A stretch of 64,000 nt of DNA from Microvirga sp. BSC39. GTDB lineage: Bacteria; Pseudomonadota; Alphaproteobacteria; Rhizobiales; Beijerinckiaceae. The notes beneath the pieces are model-generated. The model did not search any database. It was given only the letters and a program-made list of their open reading frames with translations, and was not told the DNA's origin. The stretch is from positions 62,001 through 126,000 of the forward strand of contig NZ_JPUG01000076.1 of assembly GCF_000739015.1 (NCBI RefSeq). Direction: 5' to 3'. A program made the translations under genes and the position numbers. Positions 44,524-53,525 of this stretch are shown in pieces (the stretch's first letter is position 1; every line of letters begins with the position of its first letter).

Positions 44524-45426
44524 CTACTCCTTCACCCATTCCCGGATGAGGTGGTTCGCGATGGCGATCGGGGCCGGCGCCAGGAATTCCTCGTGGCTGC
44601 CCTCCAGCATGCGCCGGACGTCGTCCTTGGTGAACCAGCGGGCGTCCTCCAGCTCCTCGCCGTCGAAGGCGATGTCGTCCGTGAGCGCTTCCCCGATGCA
44701 GCCGATCATGACGTTCGACGGGAAGGGCCAGGGCTGGGAGGCGCGGTAGCGCACCGCGCCCACCCGGATGCCGGCCTCCTCGAAGGTTTCCCGGCGCACC
44801 GCGTCCTCGATGGTCTCGCCCGGCTCCAGGAAGCCCGCCAGGCAGGAATACATCTTCTCCGGAAAGCGCGGCTGGCGGCCCATCAGGCACCGGTCGCCGC
44901 GGGTCACCAGCATGATCACCACCGGATCGGTGCGGGGAAAATGCTGGGCGCTGCAATTGGCGCAGTCGCGGCGAAAGCCTGCCTGGGCTGCTTGCGTCGG
45001 GGTGCCGCAATTGGCGCAGAAGCGGTGACGCCGGTGCCAGTCGAGCAGGGACTTCGCCATGGCGAGCATCCCGAGCTCTTCTTCCGGCACCAGACCGCGC
45101 ACCGCGATGGATCGCAGGTCGACGGCAGTGAGGACCGGATCGTCCTGGAACAGCTCCGCCGCCTCGGGCGCCGCCAGGGTCGCCACCACCGGACGGTCGT
45201 TCAGGGTGCCGAGGAAAATCTGCTCCTGATGGTCCGGAAGGCGCCCCAGGATCGTGGCCGGCAGGAGGCTCGTTCCCGGCTCTCCGGTCTGCAGGATGGG
45301 GAGGTCCCCGGCTAGGACGACCATGGCGGTCCAGGGATTGGCCACGGCGTTGGCGATCGCTTCCGGGTCCCGCTCCGCGCTGTGGCGGACGAGCGGGTTC
45401 GTGATGTAGGCGATGGGTCGGGTCAT
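44524..45426 (-). CDS. nudC: NAD+ diphosphatase (NudC-type Nudix hydrolase)
   Basis: NudC hydrolyses NAD(H) to NMN(H) and AMP and can remove NAD caps from RNA. The 300-residue protein has the zinc ribbon CANCGTPTQ...CANCSAQHF, the Nudix box GFLEPGETIEDAVRRETFEE, and the NudC signature SQPWPFPSNVM after it. Length and order of domains fit the family. The HIT gene lies 14 bases upstream on the same strand, so the two are probably co-transcribed. Confidence 0.96.
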   Translation of the reverse strand: MTRPIAYITNPLVRHSAERDPEAIANAVANPWTAMVVLAGDLPILQTGEPGTSLLPATILGRLPDHQEQIFLGTLNDRPVVATLAAPEAAELFQDDPVLTAVDLRSIAVRGLVPEEELGMLAMAKSLLDWHRRHRFCANCGTPTQAAQAGFRRDCANCSAQHFPRTDPVVIMLVTRGDRCLMGRQPRFPEKMYSCLAGFLEPGETIEDAVRRETFEEAGIRVGAVRYRASQPWPFPSNVMIGCIGEALTDDIAFDGEELEDARWFTKDDVRRMLEGSHEEFLAPAPIAIANHLIREWVKE

Positions 45427-45440
45427 GAATCGATCCTGGG

Positions 45441-45851
45441 TCAGGCCGCCGCGAAAAGAGTGGCGGCGCGCTCGATCAGGGCAGAGGCCGCATGAGGAGG
45501 GTAGGGGGTCCGGGTGCCGTGGCCCCAGACGGGACCGGGCCAGGCCGGATCGGAGCGGAAGCGCCCGATCACATGAACATGGAGCTGCGAGACGATGTTG
45601 CCGAGCGCGCCCACATTCACCTTGTCGGGTTTCGAGAGCTCCAGCATCACCCCCGTGGCGATGCGGATCTCCTGCATCAGCTGGGTGGATTGCTCCTCGG
45701 ACAGGTCCGTCAGTTCGCTTAACCCCTCGATGCGGGGCACCAGGACGAACCAGGGAAAGCGTGCGTCGTTCAGCAGCAGAACCGAGGAGAGGGCGAGGTC
45801 GCCGACCGGGATCGTGTCGGCTTCGAGCCGGGAATCGAGCTGGAATGTCAT
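45441..45851 (-). CDS. HIT-domain protein
   Basis: This 136-residue protein starts at the ATG at 45851 (MTFQLDSRLEADT); the frame runs on to 45878. The histidine-triad region is SQLHVHVIGRFRSDPAWPGPVWG, the variant Q-x-H-x-H pattern of a proteobacterial HIT-like family, and it holds the nucleophilic histidine. Such proteins hydrolyse nucleotidyl bonds, but the substrate is unknown. It is just upstream of nudC and may act on related nucleotides. Confidence 0.88.
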   Translation of the reverse strand: MTFQLDSRLEADTIPVGDLALSSVLLLNDARFPWFVLVPRIEGLSELTDLSEEQSTQLMQEIRIATGVMLELSKPDKVNVGALGNIVSQLHVHVIGRFRSDPAWPGPVWGHGTRTPYPPHAASALIERAATLFAAA

Positions 45852-45959
45852 GAGGCTATGTAACCGAGCCCGCGGCATCCTGTCAGCCAGTGTTCCTCAG
45901 TGTCCTGCCCGGTCGCCAGTGGAGAGCGGGGATGACCGGACAGGTGGCTCGTTTCCAAC

Positions 45960-45988
45960 TTGCGTTTCGGGTTCGATGCCCTCATATA
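45960..45988 (+). promoter_or_regulatory. Sigma-70-type promoter of the SRP RNA gene
   Basis: TTGCGT (45960-45965) and CATATA (45983-45988) are separated by 17 bases and end 3 bases before the predicted RNA 5' end (45992). The true start could be a few bases on either side. The pair is a reasonable housekeeping promoter. Confidence 0.5.
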
Positions 45989-45991
45989 GCC

Positions 45992-46091
45992 GGTGGGAGG
46001 TTGGCGAGGGACGTCTCACTCGCCAACCGGGTCAGGTCCGGAAGGAAGCAGCCCTAACGAGACCGAACGGGTCTTCGTCCAGCCTCCCACC
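45992..46091 (+). ncRNA. ffs: Small signal recognition particle RNA (4.5S type)
   Basis: The hallmark apical domain is present: GGTCAGGTCCGGAAGGAAGC-AGCC at about 46029-46052, which binds Ffh. The ends pair, GGTGGGAGG (45992-46000) with CCTCCCACC (46083-46091), giving a rod of about 100 nt. The inner arms CGAACGGGTCTTCGTCC... are consistent with the hairpin. The RNA with Ffh targets membrane proteins to FtsY/SecYEG. It lies 28 bases upstream of dnaX, the arrangement common in alphaproteobacteria. Confidence 0.96.
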
Positions 46092-46119
46092 TAAAAGTTT
46101 CTCCAAAGCCTTGCAGTCG

Positions 46120-47946
46120 ATGGACGATCCCACAGCCGGCACGCCCCTGAACGACGAGCCGGCCCTGCCGGGCTTTCCCGCCGCGCCCGCGCCTGCTCAA
46201 GCAGCCCCGGCCTCGCCCTACCGCGTTCTTGCCCGCAAATATCGCCCGCGCACCTTCGACGACCTGATCGGCCAGGAGGCCATGGTCCGCACCCTCTCGA
46301 ACGCCTTCGAGACGGGCCGCATTCCCCAGGCCTGGATGCTCACGGGCGTTCGTGGCGTCGGCAAGACCACCACGGCCCGCATCCTGGCCCGCGGCCTGAA
46401 CTACCAGCGGTCCGACGGCTCCGGCGCTCCCACCATTCACATGCCGGAACTCGGCGTCCATTGCGAAGCCATCATGGAATCGCGGCACGTGGACGTGCTG
46501 GAGATGGACGCGGCGTCGCACACCGGCATCGACGACGTGCGCCAGATCATCGACGGCATCCGCTATTCGCCCGTCTCGGCCCGCTACAAGGTCTATATCA
46601 TCGACGAGGTCCACATGCTGTCGGAGAAGGCGTTCAACGCCTTCCTGAAGACGCTTGAGGAGCCGCCGCCGCACGCGAAGTTCATCTTCGCCACCACGGA
46701 AATCCGTAAAGTGCCTGTCACGATCCTGTCCCGCTGCCAGCGCTTCGACCTGCGCCGCATCGAGGCCGACAAGCTCGTGGGTCATCTCGGCCGCATCTGC
46801 GACGCCGAGGGCGTGAAGGCCGACCAGGAGGCGCTCGCAGCCATCGCCCGTGCGGCGGAAGGCTCGGCGCGCGATTCCCTGTCGCTGATGGATCAGGCCA
46901 TCGCCCATGGGGCCGGCGTGGTCACGCCCGACACCGTGCGCGACATGCTGGGGCTCGCCGACCGCAGCCAGGTCATCGATCTCTTCGAGGCCGTGATGCG
47001 CGGCGACGTGCCGGCGGCCTTCGCAGGCTTGCGCTCGCAATACGATGCCGGTGCGGACCCGGCCGTGATCCTGTCCGATCTCGCGGCCTTCTCGCACATC
47101 GTCACCCGCCTCAAGCTGATCGCGGAAGCCGCCAAGGATCCCGCCCTTTCCGAGATCGAGCGCACCCGCGGCATGGACTATGCCGGGAAGCTCTCGGTCA
47201 GGACCCTGTCCCGCGCCTGGCAGATCCTGCTCAAGGGCATCCTCGAGGTTCAGGCATCCAACCGCCCGATTGCCGCAGCCGAAATGGTGCTCGTGCGCCT
47301 GGCCTATGCGGCCGATCTGCCGACGCCCGATGAGGCCCTGCGCGCCCTGAAGGATGGCGCTCCGCTGCCCGCAGGCGGTCCGGCTCCCGCGCCGTCGCGG
47401 CCGTCCGGCCCCGCCACCTCCGGCACCATGGCGCTCGCGACCTCGCAAGCCCAGCCGCAGCCGCGCCCTCAAGTCCCGCAGGCAGAGCCGACCATGCGCC
47501 TGCGCCGATTCGAGGACGTAGTGGCGCTCGCCGGCGAGAAGCGCGAGATTGTGCTCAAGGCGGCGCTGGAGCGCGACGTGCGCCTCGTGCGCTTCGAGGA
47601 AGGCCGCATCGAGCTCAGCCTCACCGAGACCGGTAGCCGCACCATCGCCAACGATCTCACCCGCGCTCTCCAGCAATGGACCGGTGAGCGCTGGATGGTG
47701 GCGCTCTCCTCCGAGGAAGGCGCCCCGACCCTGCACGAAAAGGCGGTCGCGGCCGAACGCGAGCGCAAGGAGGGGGCGGCCAACCATCCTCTCGTTCAGG
47801 CCGTGCTCTCCAAGTTCCCCGGCGCGCAGATCGTGAACGTCATCGAGCGGTCCGAGAAAGCAGGCGAGGACGCGGAAACCGAGATCCTCGGCGAAGAGGA
47901 TGCGGCGGCGGCCCACGAGACGGAAGAAGACGACGATCTGTTTTAA
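46120..47946 (+). CDS. dnaX: DNA polymerase III subunits gamma/tau
   Basis: This 608-residue clamp-loader ATPase has Walker A GVRGVGKTTTA, the Walker B-like IIDEVHMLS, and sensor FIFATTEIRKVPVTILSRCQRF. The zinc cysteines of E. coli DnaX are absent in the NYQRSDG...HCEAIMESRH segment, as usual in this class. The middle contains a proline-rich linker (residues about 420-465), and the C-terminal tau-like part extends to a DDDLF end. The start chosen is the ATG at 46120 (MDDPTAGT); the frame is open back through the SRP RNA gene by chance. ybaB and recR follow. Confidence 0.96.
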   Translation: MDDPTAGTPLNDEPALPGFPAAPAPAQAAPASPYRVLARKYRPRTFDDLIGQEAMVRTLSNAFETGRIPQAWMLTGVRGVGKTTTARILARGLNYQRSDGSGAPTIHMPELGVHCEAIMESRHVDVLEMDAASHTGIDDVRQIIDGIRYSPVSARYKVYIIDEVHMLSEKAFNAFLKTLEEPPPHAKFIFATTEIRKVPVTILSRCQRFDLRRIEADKLVGHLGRICDAEGVKADQEALAAIARAAEGSARDSLSLMDQAIAHGAGVVTPDTVRDMLGLADRSQVIDLFEAVMRGDVPAAFAGLRSQYDAGADPAVILSDLAAFSHIVTRLKLIAEAAKDPALSEIERTRGMDYAGKLSVRTLSRAWQILLKGILEVQASNRPIAAAEMVLVRLAYAADLPTPDEALRALKDGAPLPAGGPAPAPSRPSGPATSGTMALATSQAQPQPRPQVPQAEPTMRLRRFEDVVALAGEKREIVLKAALERDVRLVRFEEGRIELSLTETGSRTIANDLTRALQQWTGERWMVALSSEEGAPTLHEKAVAAERERKEGAANHPLVQAVLSKFPGAQIVNVIERSEKAGEDAETEILGEEDAAAAHETEEDDDLF

Positions 47947-47961
47947 AACAAGGATGCGGTC

Positions 47962-48282
47962 ATGAAGGACATCATGGGACTGATGAAGCAGGCTCAGGCG
48001 ATGCAGCAGAAGCTGCAGGACGCCCAGGCCGAGCTCGACACTCTCGAAGTCGACGGCACGGCCGGCGGCGGCGTCGTGACCGTGAAGGTGACCGGCAAGG
48101 GCAATCTCAAGTCGATCAACATCGATCCCTCGCTCATGAACCCGGACGAGAAGGAGATTCTGGAGGACCTCGTCGTGGCCGCCATGAACGACGCGCGCGG
48201 CAAGGCGGAACGCGCCGCGCAGGAGCGCATGGAAAGCATCACCAAGGGCCTGCCTCTGCCCCCTGGCTTGAAGCTGTTCTGA
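47962..48282 (+). CDS. ybaB: Nucleoid-associated protein, YbaB/EbfC family
   Basis: This 106-residue protein begins MKDIMGLMKQAQAMQQKLQ and has the family core with GGGVVTVKVTGKG and SLMNPDEKEILEDLVVAA. The dimer binds DNA and is nearly always found next to dnaX and recR. It starts 15 bases after dnaX; recR is 74 bases downstream beyond a palindrome. Confidence 0.96.
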   Translation: MKDIMGLMKQAQAMQQKLQDAQAELDTLEVDGTAGGGVVTVKVTGKGNLKSINIDPSLMNPDEKEILEDLVVAAMNDARGKAERAAQERMESITKGLPLPPGLKLF

Positions 48283-48289
48283 GCGGAGC

Positions 48290-48340
48290 ATCGCGCGAAG
48301 AAGTGGATACCGGTTCTTCGCATCGGGCGATGCGACATTA
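48290..48340. repeat. Palindromic element between ybaB and recR
   Basis: GCATCGCGCGAAGAA...TTCTTCGCATCGGGCGATGC spans this spacer. The arms GCATCGCGCGAAGAA and TTCTTCGCATCGGGCGATGC are largely complementary. The style (GCATCG ... AAGTGGATACCGGTTCTTCG) matches the larger family seen at 56.3 and 60.05 kb. Confidence 0.6.
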
Positions 48341-48356
48341 GCAAAAGAGAACCTGA

Positions 48357-48962
48357 ATGGCCCAACACGTTGCCGGTCCTGAGATCGAGCGCCTGATCCA
48401 GTTGCTTGCCCGTCTGCCGGGGTTAGGTCCCCGCTCGGCGCGGCGCGCGGCGCTCCATCTCATCAAGAAGCGCGAGACGCTGCTCAACCCGTTGAGCGAT
48501 GCCATGCGCATCGCCAACGAACGCATCGTCGTGTGCTCGTCCTGCGGCAATGTCGATACGTCGGAGCCCTGCACCATCTGCCGCGATGCCAAGCGCGATC
48601 CTTCGATTCTCGTCGTGGTGGAGGACGTGTCCGATCTCTGGGCGCTGGAGCGCTCGGGTGCCGTCAGCGCCAAGTACCACGTGCTCGGCGGCGTGCTCTC
48701 GCCGCTCGATGGCGTGCGTCCCGAGCACCTGAACCTGGAGCGCCTCGTCGCCCGCGTGTCGGAGCCCGGCGTAACGGAAGTGATCCTGGCGCTCAACGCC
48801 ACGGTCGATGGGCAGACCACGGCCCACTACATCACCGAGCTGCTCGCGCATCTGCCCGTGAAGGTGACGAAGCTTGCCCACGGCGTGCCCGTCGGCGGCG
48901 AACTCGATTATCTCGACGAGGGCACCCTGTCGGCGGCGATCCGCCAGCGCACCTCGTTCTAG
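48357..48962 (+). CDS. recR: Recombination protein RecR
   Basis: RecR works with RecO and RecF to load RecA at gaps. The 201-residue product has the helix-hairpin-helix region LPGLGPRSARRAALHL, a C4 zinc motif CSSCGNVDTSEPCTIC, and a Toprim domain with VVEDVSDLWALE. The C-terminus LDYLDEGTLSAAIRQR is standard. It is the last of the ffs-dnaX-ybaB-recR block. Confidence 0.97.
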   Translation: MAQHVAGPEIERLIQLLARLPGLGPRSARRAALHLIKKRETLLNPLSDAMRIANERIVVCSSCGNVDTSEPCTICRDAKRDPSILVVVEDVSDLWALERSGAVSAKYHVLGGVLSPLDGVRPEHLNLERLVARVSEPGVTEVILALNATVDGQTTAHYITELLAHLPVKVTKLAHGVPVGGELDYLDEGTLSAAIRQRTSF

Positions 48963-48980
48963 TAAAAATCCATCCCTTTT

Positions 48981-49070
48981 CGTCATCCCCGGGCTTGTCC
49001 CGGGGATCCACGTCTTCTTCCGGCAGAATCTCTTAAGACGTGGATGGCCGGATCAAGTCCGGCCATGACG
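48981..49070. repeat. Compound palindrome downstream of recR
   Basis: ATCCCCGGG-CTTGT-CCCGGGGAT and GGCCGGATC-AAGT-CCGGCC are two hairpins. They are flanked by outer arms CGTCAT and ATGACG and inner arms CCACGTC and GACGTGG. It is a paired REP-like structure that could also terminate transcription between the convergent recR and sensor-kinase genes. Confidence 0.7.
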
Positions 49071-49077
49071 GCGGAGT

Positions 49078-50733
49078 TTATGCCGGAATGTCGAGCCGGA
49101 ACACCGTGCCGCCCTCGGCCGTGAGACTGAACTGGCCTCCGAGCTGCTGAGCGAAGGATCGGATGAGCTTCATGCCGAGGGACGAGTCGTTTTCGGGTGC
49201 GCCCGACACGCCCTTGCCGGTATCGCGCACGATGATTTCGATCCGGCCGTCGATCCGCCGTGCGGAGACGAGAATGCGGCCGCCTTCGCCCGGTCCAAAG
49301 GCATGCTTGAACGCATTGGAAATCGCCTCAGTGATGGCAAGCGCCAGGGGAGCGCCCCGGTCGAGGTCGATGACGATCGGTTCGGCCTCGAGGTCGACGA
49401 TGATCCCACGGGCGACCGCCCCGTAGGTGGCGGACAGCTCGGGAATGAGACGCCCGAGATAGTCCTGGAGATTGATCGTGCCACCCGTATCCTTGCGATA
49501 GAGGATGTCATGGATCAGCCCGATGGAACGCAGTCGATCCTGCGTTTCCTGGAACGCCGACTTCACCCCCGGATCCGAGAACCGGCGGGCCTGCATCTGC
49601 AGCAGGCTCGATGTGACCTGCAGGTTGTTCTTCACCCGATGGTGGATTTCCTGCAGCAGCATGACCTTGTCGGAAAGCGCCTTGCCGAGGCTCTCGTTCG
49701 CCTGCTGCAATTCTTTCTGCGTGTTTTCCGTCTGATGGCTGAGCCGCACCCCGATCCAGGTGAGCCAGCAGAGCGCGATCAGCACGATGGCCGTGATCCC
49801 GGCGCTCCAGTAGAAGCCGGTCGTCCAGGCCGCCAAGGCCGTTGCGACCGGAACGCTGGCCGTGACGGTGACAGGCCAGCGGTCCAGCCGGCGAAAGGAG
49901 ATGATCCTCTCGATGCCGTCGCCCATGTCGTTGGCGCGGTAGGTTCCGCTGCGCTGTCCCTCCATCTCGTTGAAGAGCGCCGTGTGGCTGACGCCCGTGT
50001 CCGTCTGGTTCGGGGTGAGCCCCGTGCGGGCAATGACGCGCCCATCTCGCCCCCAGAGACCGAGAATGACGTTGTCGTCCTCGATGTAGGGTCGCGAAAT
50101 CTCCTGCAGGAAAGCCGGGCGCAGGGCCACCTGCGCGACCCCGTCGAAGTCGCCGTTCAGATCGGGAATGCGTCGGGAATAGGTATAGAGGATTTCCTTG
50201 GTGAGCCGACCGACGATGGCGCCGCCGACAAAGCTTTCAGCCCCGGCTCGGTGTGCCTTGAACCAGGACCGGTCCGCAAAGCTCACCGCTTCCCCCAGCT
50301 GCGGGATGGATACGCCAACCGCTTTGCCATCATGGTCGATGATCAGGAACAGATCGCTGGCGGAGGATCTCTGCGTCAGCCCGGCAAGGTACTGGCTGGC
50401 GTCGGTCGTCTCGCTCAAGGCATCGACCCCGCCTCTCAGGCGCACATAGGCAATGATGTCGTTGAGGATCAGGTCGCTCGTCTCGAGGGTCCGCCGTGCA
50501 TACTCCTCCATCAGGAGAGCAAGATCCTGCGTGGCGGCCTCGGCGCGGTTCAAGGCGCTGCGGTATTCAAGCCACAGGAACGCCCCCCTGATCCCGATCA
50601 CGGCAACGGCGAACAGGATCGCCGTGGCGTAGAGAACGCTGCGCATATCGCGGACAGGGATCATACGGCGGGAGCTCAGGTCCGAAGCTGTGGGCGGAAC
50701 GGGTGCAGACCGGACCCTATGCCAGGCTTTCAC
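49078..50733 (-). CDS. Sensor histidine kinase (HisKA_2 type)
   Basis: This 551-residue membrane sensor has a first helix near residues 32-55, a CACHE-like periplasmic domain of about 240 residues (ASDLFLIIDHDGKAVG..., SFADRSWFKAHR), and a second helix near 310-330. The HisKA_2 phosphorylation helix (LLQEIHHRVKNNLQVTSSLLQMQA) precedes the ATPase domain with N-box ITEAISNAFKHAF and DTGKGV. The start may be the GTG at 50733 or the ATG at 50664. No response regulator gene is adjacent, so partner and signal are unknown. HisKA_2 kinases often feed general stress or single-domain regulators. Confidence 0.88.
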   Translation of the reverse strand: MKAWHRVRSAPVPPTASDLSSRRMIPVRDMRSVLYATAILFAVAVIGIRGAFLWLEYRSALNRAEAATQDLALLMEEYARRTLETSDLILNDIIAYVRLRGGVDALSETTDASQYLAGLTQRSSASDLFLIIDHDGKAVGVSIPQLGEAVSFADRSWFKAHRAGAESFVGGAIVGRLTKEILYTYSRRIPDLNGDFDGVAQVALRPAFLQEISRPYIEDDNVILGLWGRDGRVIARTGLTPNQTDTGVSHTALFNEMEGQRSGTYRANDMGDGIERIISFRRLDRWPVTVTASVPVATALAAWTTGFYWSAGITAIVLIALCWLTWIGVRLSHQTENTQKELQQANESLGKALSDKVMLLQEIHHRVKNNLQVTSSLLQMQARRFSDPGVKSAFQETQDRLRSIGLIHDILYRKDTGGTINLQDYLGRLIPELSATYGAVARGIIVDLEAEPIVIDLDRGAPLALAITEAISNAFKHAFGPGEGGRILVSARRIDGRIEIIVRDTGKGVSGAPENDSSLGMKLIRSFAQQLGGQFSLTAEGGTVFRLDIPA

Positions 50734-50817
50734 CCGGTGTCCACATCATAGATCAGGTGACAGGCCCGAGCCCCGTTGCTAATCAGACGGCAACGAAACC
50801 CTTGCTCCGAGCTGCTC

Positions 50818-51663
50818 ATGTCCACCACCGACCTCGCCCAAACGATCGATGCCGCCTGGGAGGACCGGGCCAATGTCAGCGCCTCCACAACAGGAGCCGT
50901 GCGGGAGGCGGTGGAAGAAGCCCTGCGCCTTCTCGATCACGGCAAGGCCCGTGTGGCTGAGAAGGTAGCCGGCGGCGAGTGGCAGGTGCATCAATGGCTG
51001 AAGAAGGCCGTGCTGCTCTCCTTCCGCCTCAACGACATGGAGGTCATCGGCGGCGGGCCGGGTGAGGCGACCTGGTGGGACAAGGTGCCGTCCAAGTTCG
51101 CCGGCTGGGGCGAGAACCGCTTCCGCGCCGCGGGCTTCCGGGCCGTGCCGAACTGCACCGTGCGCCGCGGCGCCTACATCGCGCCCGGCGTGGTGCTGAT
51201 GCCCTCCTTCGTCAATCTCGGCGCCTACGTGGACGAGAACACCATGGTCGACACCTGGGCGACAGTGGGTTCCTGCGCCCAGATCGGCAAGAACGTGCAC
51301 CTCTCCGGCGGCGTCGGCATCGGCGGCGTGCTGGAGCCGCTCCAGGCCAACCCCACCATCATCGAGGACAACTGCTTCATCGGCGCCCGCTCCGAGGTGG
51401 TGGAAGGCGTGGTGGTCGGTGAGGGCTCGGTGCTCTCCATGGGCGTGTTCCTGTCGGCCTCCACCAAGATCATCGACCGCAACACCGGCGAGATCTTCGT
51501 CGGCCGCGTGCCGCCCTATTCGGTGGTCGTTCCTGGCTCGCTCCCCGGAAAGCCGCTGCCGGACGGCTCTCCCGGTCCGTCCCTCTACTGCGCCGTCATC
51601 GTGAAGCGGGTCGATGCGCAGACGCGGGCGAAGACCGGAATCAACGAGCTGCTGCGCGACTGA
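50818..51663 (+). CDS. dapD: 2,3,4,5-tetrahydropyridine-2,6-dicarboxylate N-succinyltransferase
   Basis: DapD transfers succinyl from succinyl-CoA in the lysine/diaminopimelate pathway. The 281-residue product has the left-handed beta-helix hexapeptide repeats (RRGAYIAPGVVLMPSFVNLGAY, ...GGVGIGGVLEPLQANPTII). The ATG at 50818 (MSTTDLAQ) is the family start. It is 4 bases upstream of dapE, so consecutive pathway steps are coupled. The sensor kinase gene is divergent. Confidence 0.97.
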   Translation: MSTTDLAQTIDAAWEDRANVSASTTGAVREAVEEALRLLDHGKARVAEKVAGGEWQVHQWLKKAVLLSFRLNDMEVIGGGPGEATWWDKVPSKFAGWGENRFRAAGFRAVPNCTVRRGAYIAPGVVLMPSFVNLGAYVDENTMVDTWATVGSCAQIGKNVHLSGGVGIGGVLEPLQANPTIIEDNCFIGARSEVVEGVVVGEGSVLSMGVFLSASTKIIDRNTGEIFVGRVPPYSVVVPGSLPGKPLPDGSPGPSLYCAVIVKRVDAQTRAKTGINELLRD

Positions 51664-51667
51664 TCCG

Positions 51668-52831
51668 ATGGACCATTCACCCCTCTCCCTCGCTCAATCT
51701 CTCCTGCGCTGCCCCTCCGTGACGCCCGAGGAGGGCGGAGCGCTGGCCTTCATCGAGGGCGTGCTGAAGGAGGCGGGGTTCGCGGTGCACCGTCCGGTCT
51801 TCTCCGAGCCGGGCACGCCGGATGTCGAGAACCTCTATGCCCGTTACGGCTCGGGCGATCCTTACCTGCTCTTTGCCGGCCACACCGATGTGGTCCCGCC
51901 CGGCGATTCGAGCCGCTGGAGCCATGACCCGTTCAGCGGCGAGATCCAGGGCGGTGAGCTCTACGGGCGTGGCGCAGTCGACATGAAGGGCGGGATCGCC
52001 TGCATGATGGCGGCGGCGCTCGACTTCATCCGCAACACTCCCGGGTTCAAGGGCTCCATCGGCTTTCTCATCACGGGAGACGAGGAGGGGCCGGCCATCA
52101 ACGGCACGGTCAAGCTGCTCGAATGGGCGAAGGGTCGCGGCGAACGCTTCGATCATTGCATCCTGGGCGAGCCCACCAACCCGAACCGGCTCGGCGACAT
52201 GATCAAGATCGGCCGGCGCGGCTCGCTCACGGGCCGGGTCGTCGTGGAGGGCAAGCAGGGGCATGTGGCCTATCCGCATCTGGCGGAAAACCCGATCCCC
52301 GGCATGCTGCGCCTGCTCTCCGGGCTCCTGAGCGAACCGCTCGATCAGGGCACGGAGCATTTCGACGCATCGAACCTGGAGGTCACCACGGTCGATGTGG
52401 GAAATCCTGCCTCCAACGTCATCCCGGCCGAGGCGCGGGCCACTTTCAACATCCGCTTCAACGATCTCTGGACGCCACAAAGCCTGGAGGAGGAGATCGA
52501 CCGCCGCCTGCGCGAGGCTGCCGGCAACACGGTGCGCTACCGCCTCACCATGGACCCGACCAACGCGGTGGCCTTCCTGACGCCGCCGAATGCCTTCGTG
52601 GGCTTCATCGCCGATGCCATCGAGGCCGAGACCGGTTTCCAGCCCAAGCTCTCCACCACGGGCGGCACGTCGGATGCTCGCTTCATTGTGAAGGACTGCC
52701 CGGTGGTGGAGTTCGGCCTCGTCGGACAGACCATGCACCAGATCGACGAGCGGGTGCCGGTGGCCGATCTGGACCGTCTGACAGGGATTTACCGCAAGGT
52801 GCTCGACGCCTACTTTGCCGCCGCATCCTGA
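51668..52831 (+). CDS. dapE: Succinyl-diaminopimelate desuccinylase
   Basis: This 387-residue M20 metallohydrolase releases LL-diaminopimelate. Metal and catalytic residues appear in LFAGHTDVVPPGD, GRGAVDMKGGIACM and TGDEEGPAING, and the C-terminal metal histidine in MHQIDERVPV. Length is typical of the DapE group. It starts right after dapD. Confidence 0.97.
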   Translation: MDHSPLSLAQSLLRCPSVTPEEGGALAFIEGVLKEAGFAVHRPVFSEPGTPDVENLYARYGSGDPYLLFAGHTDVVPPGDSSRWSHDPFSGEIQGGELYGRGAVDMKGGIACMMAAALDFIRNTPGFKGSIGFLITGDEEGPAINGTVKLLEWAKGRGERFDHCILGEPTNPNRLGDMIKIGRRGSLTGRVVVEGKQGHVAYPHLAENPIPGMLRLLSGLLSEPLDQGTEHFDASNLEVTTVDVGNPASNVIPAEARATFNIRFNDLWTPQSLEEEIDRRLREAAGNTVRYRLTMDPTNAVAFLTPPNAFVGFIADAIEAETGFQPKLSTTGGTSDARFIVKDCPVVEFGLVGQTMHQIDERVPVADLDRLTGIYRKVLDAYFAAAS

Positions 52832-52934
52832 AAGCCCAAGCCTGGCTATTTAGACTAAAGTCGGAAATTGAACGGAACGTTTTGGGACGCCCGCCCATTC
52901 ACGTGAGCAATCGTCTTCATTGATGAGGCTGCTC

Positions 52935-53525
52935 ATGATCGTCACGGCGGATGAGGTCAATCGCTCGTTCAGGGGAACCCTCGACTTGCTCAACAGCCGG
53001 GCAGAGGGCCTGAAATCCTTCGACATGAGCGAGCGCGGTTTCTGGCGCTCCTTCACGGCGCTGTGGTTGACCCTTCCCGCCTATGTGGTCTCCTTGGCCT
53101 TCGAGCGCCTGCGCCTCGGCCTGCTCCAGCCCGACCGCTCGCTGCTGGACAATGTCTGGCTCGATCTCGTCGTGGCCCTCGGCCATGTGGCGGGCTTCCT
53201 CGCCCTGCCGGTCGCCATGATCTGGATTGCCCGCTGGCTCCGCCTCGAGAAGGCCTATGTGCCCTTCGTGATCGTCACGAACTGGATCTCCGTCATCGGC
53301 ATGATGGTGCTCTCGGTTCCGGCCATGCTCATGCTCCTGGGCTGGGCGCCTCCCGGTCTCGCCAGCCTCTTCAGCCTCGCCTTTGCGATCATCATCGTCC
53401 GGCTGCAATGGTTCGCCACCAAATCGACGCTGGGCCTCTCGAGCCTACCGGCCCTGGGCATCGTCGTGCTCGGCATCGTGCTCAATGCCTTCGTCAGCAC
53501 GGCGATGCGGGGCCTTCTAGGCTAG
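52935..53525 (+). CDS. Hypothetical multi-pass membrane protein
   Basis: This 196-residue protein begins MIVTADEVNRSFRGTLDLLN, with GAGG at 52926-52929 before the ATG; starts at 52920-52923 are also possible. After a soluble N-terminal stretch of about 40 residues it has about five hydrophobic segments (for example TALWLTLPAYVVSLAF, VVALGHVAGFLALPVAMIWIA and ISVIGMMVLSVPAMLMLLG). I do not recognise the family with confidence; it has a Yip1-like feel. It is convergent with truA and overlaps it by 9 bases. No function is assigned. Confidence 0.8.
   Translation: MIVTADEVNRSFRGTLDLLNSRAEGLKSFDMSERGFWRSFTALWLTLPAYVVSLAFERLRLGLLQPDRSLLDNVWLDLVVALGHVAGFLALPVAMIWIARWLRLEKAYVPFVIVTNWISVIGMMVLSVPAMLMLLGWAPPGLASLFSLAFAIIIVRLQWFATKSTLGLSSLPALGIVVLGIVLNAFVSTAMRGLLG

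Noticed and set aside
45595..46119. N-terminal extension of DnaX through the SRP RNA gene
   Set aside because: The frame is open by chance; the RNA gene is unmistakable and DnaX similarity starts after 46120.
46400..46520. Loss of zinc cysteines in DnaX as a novelty
   Set aside because: This is usual for alphaproteobacterial DnaX, so not notable.
46054..48291. 745-codon minus-strand open frame opposite dnaX-ybaB
   Set aside because: Its sequence has no recognisable domain and is rich in His/Arg/Gly as expected from the antisense of GC-rich codons; it also covers the SRP RNA end. dnaX and ybaB are certain on the other strand.
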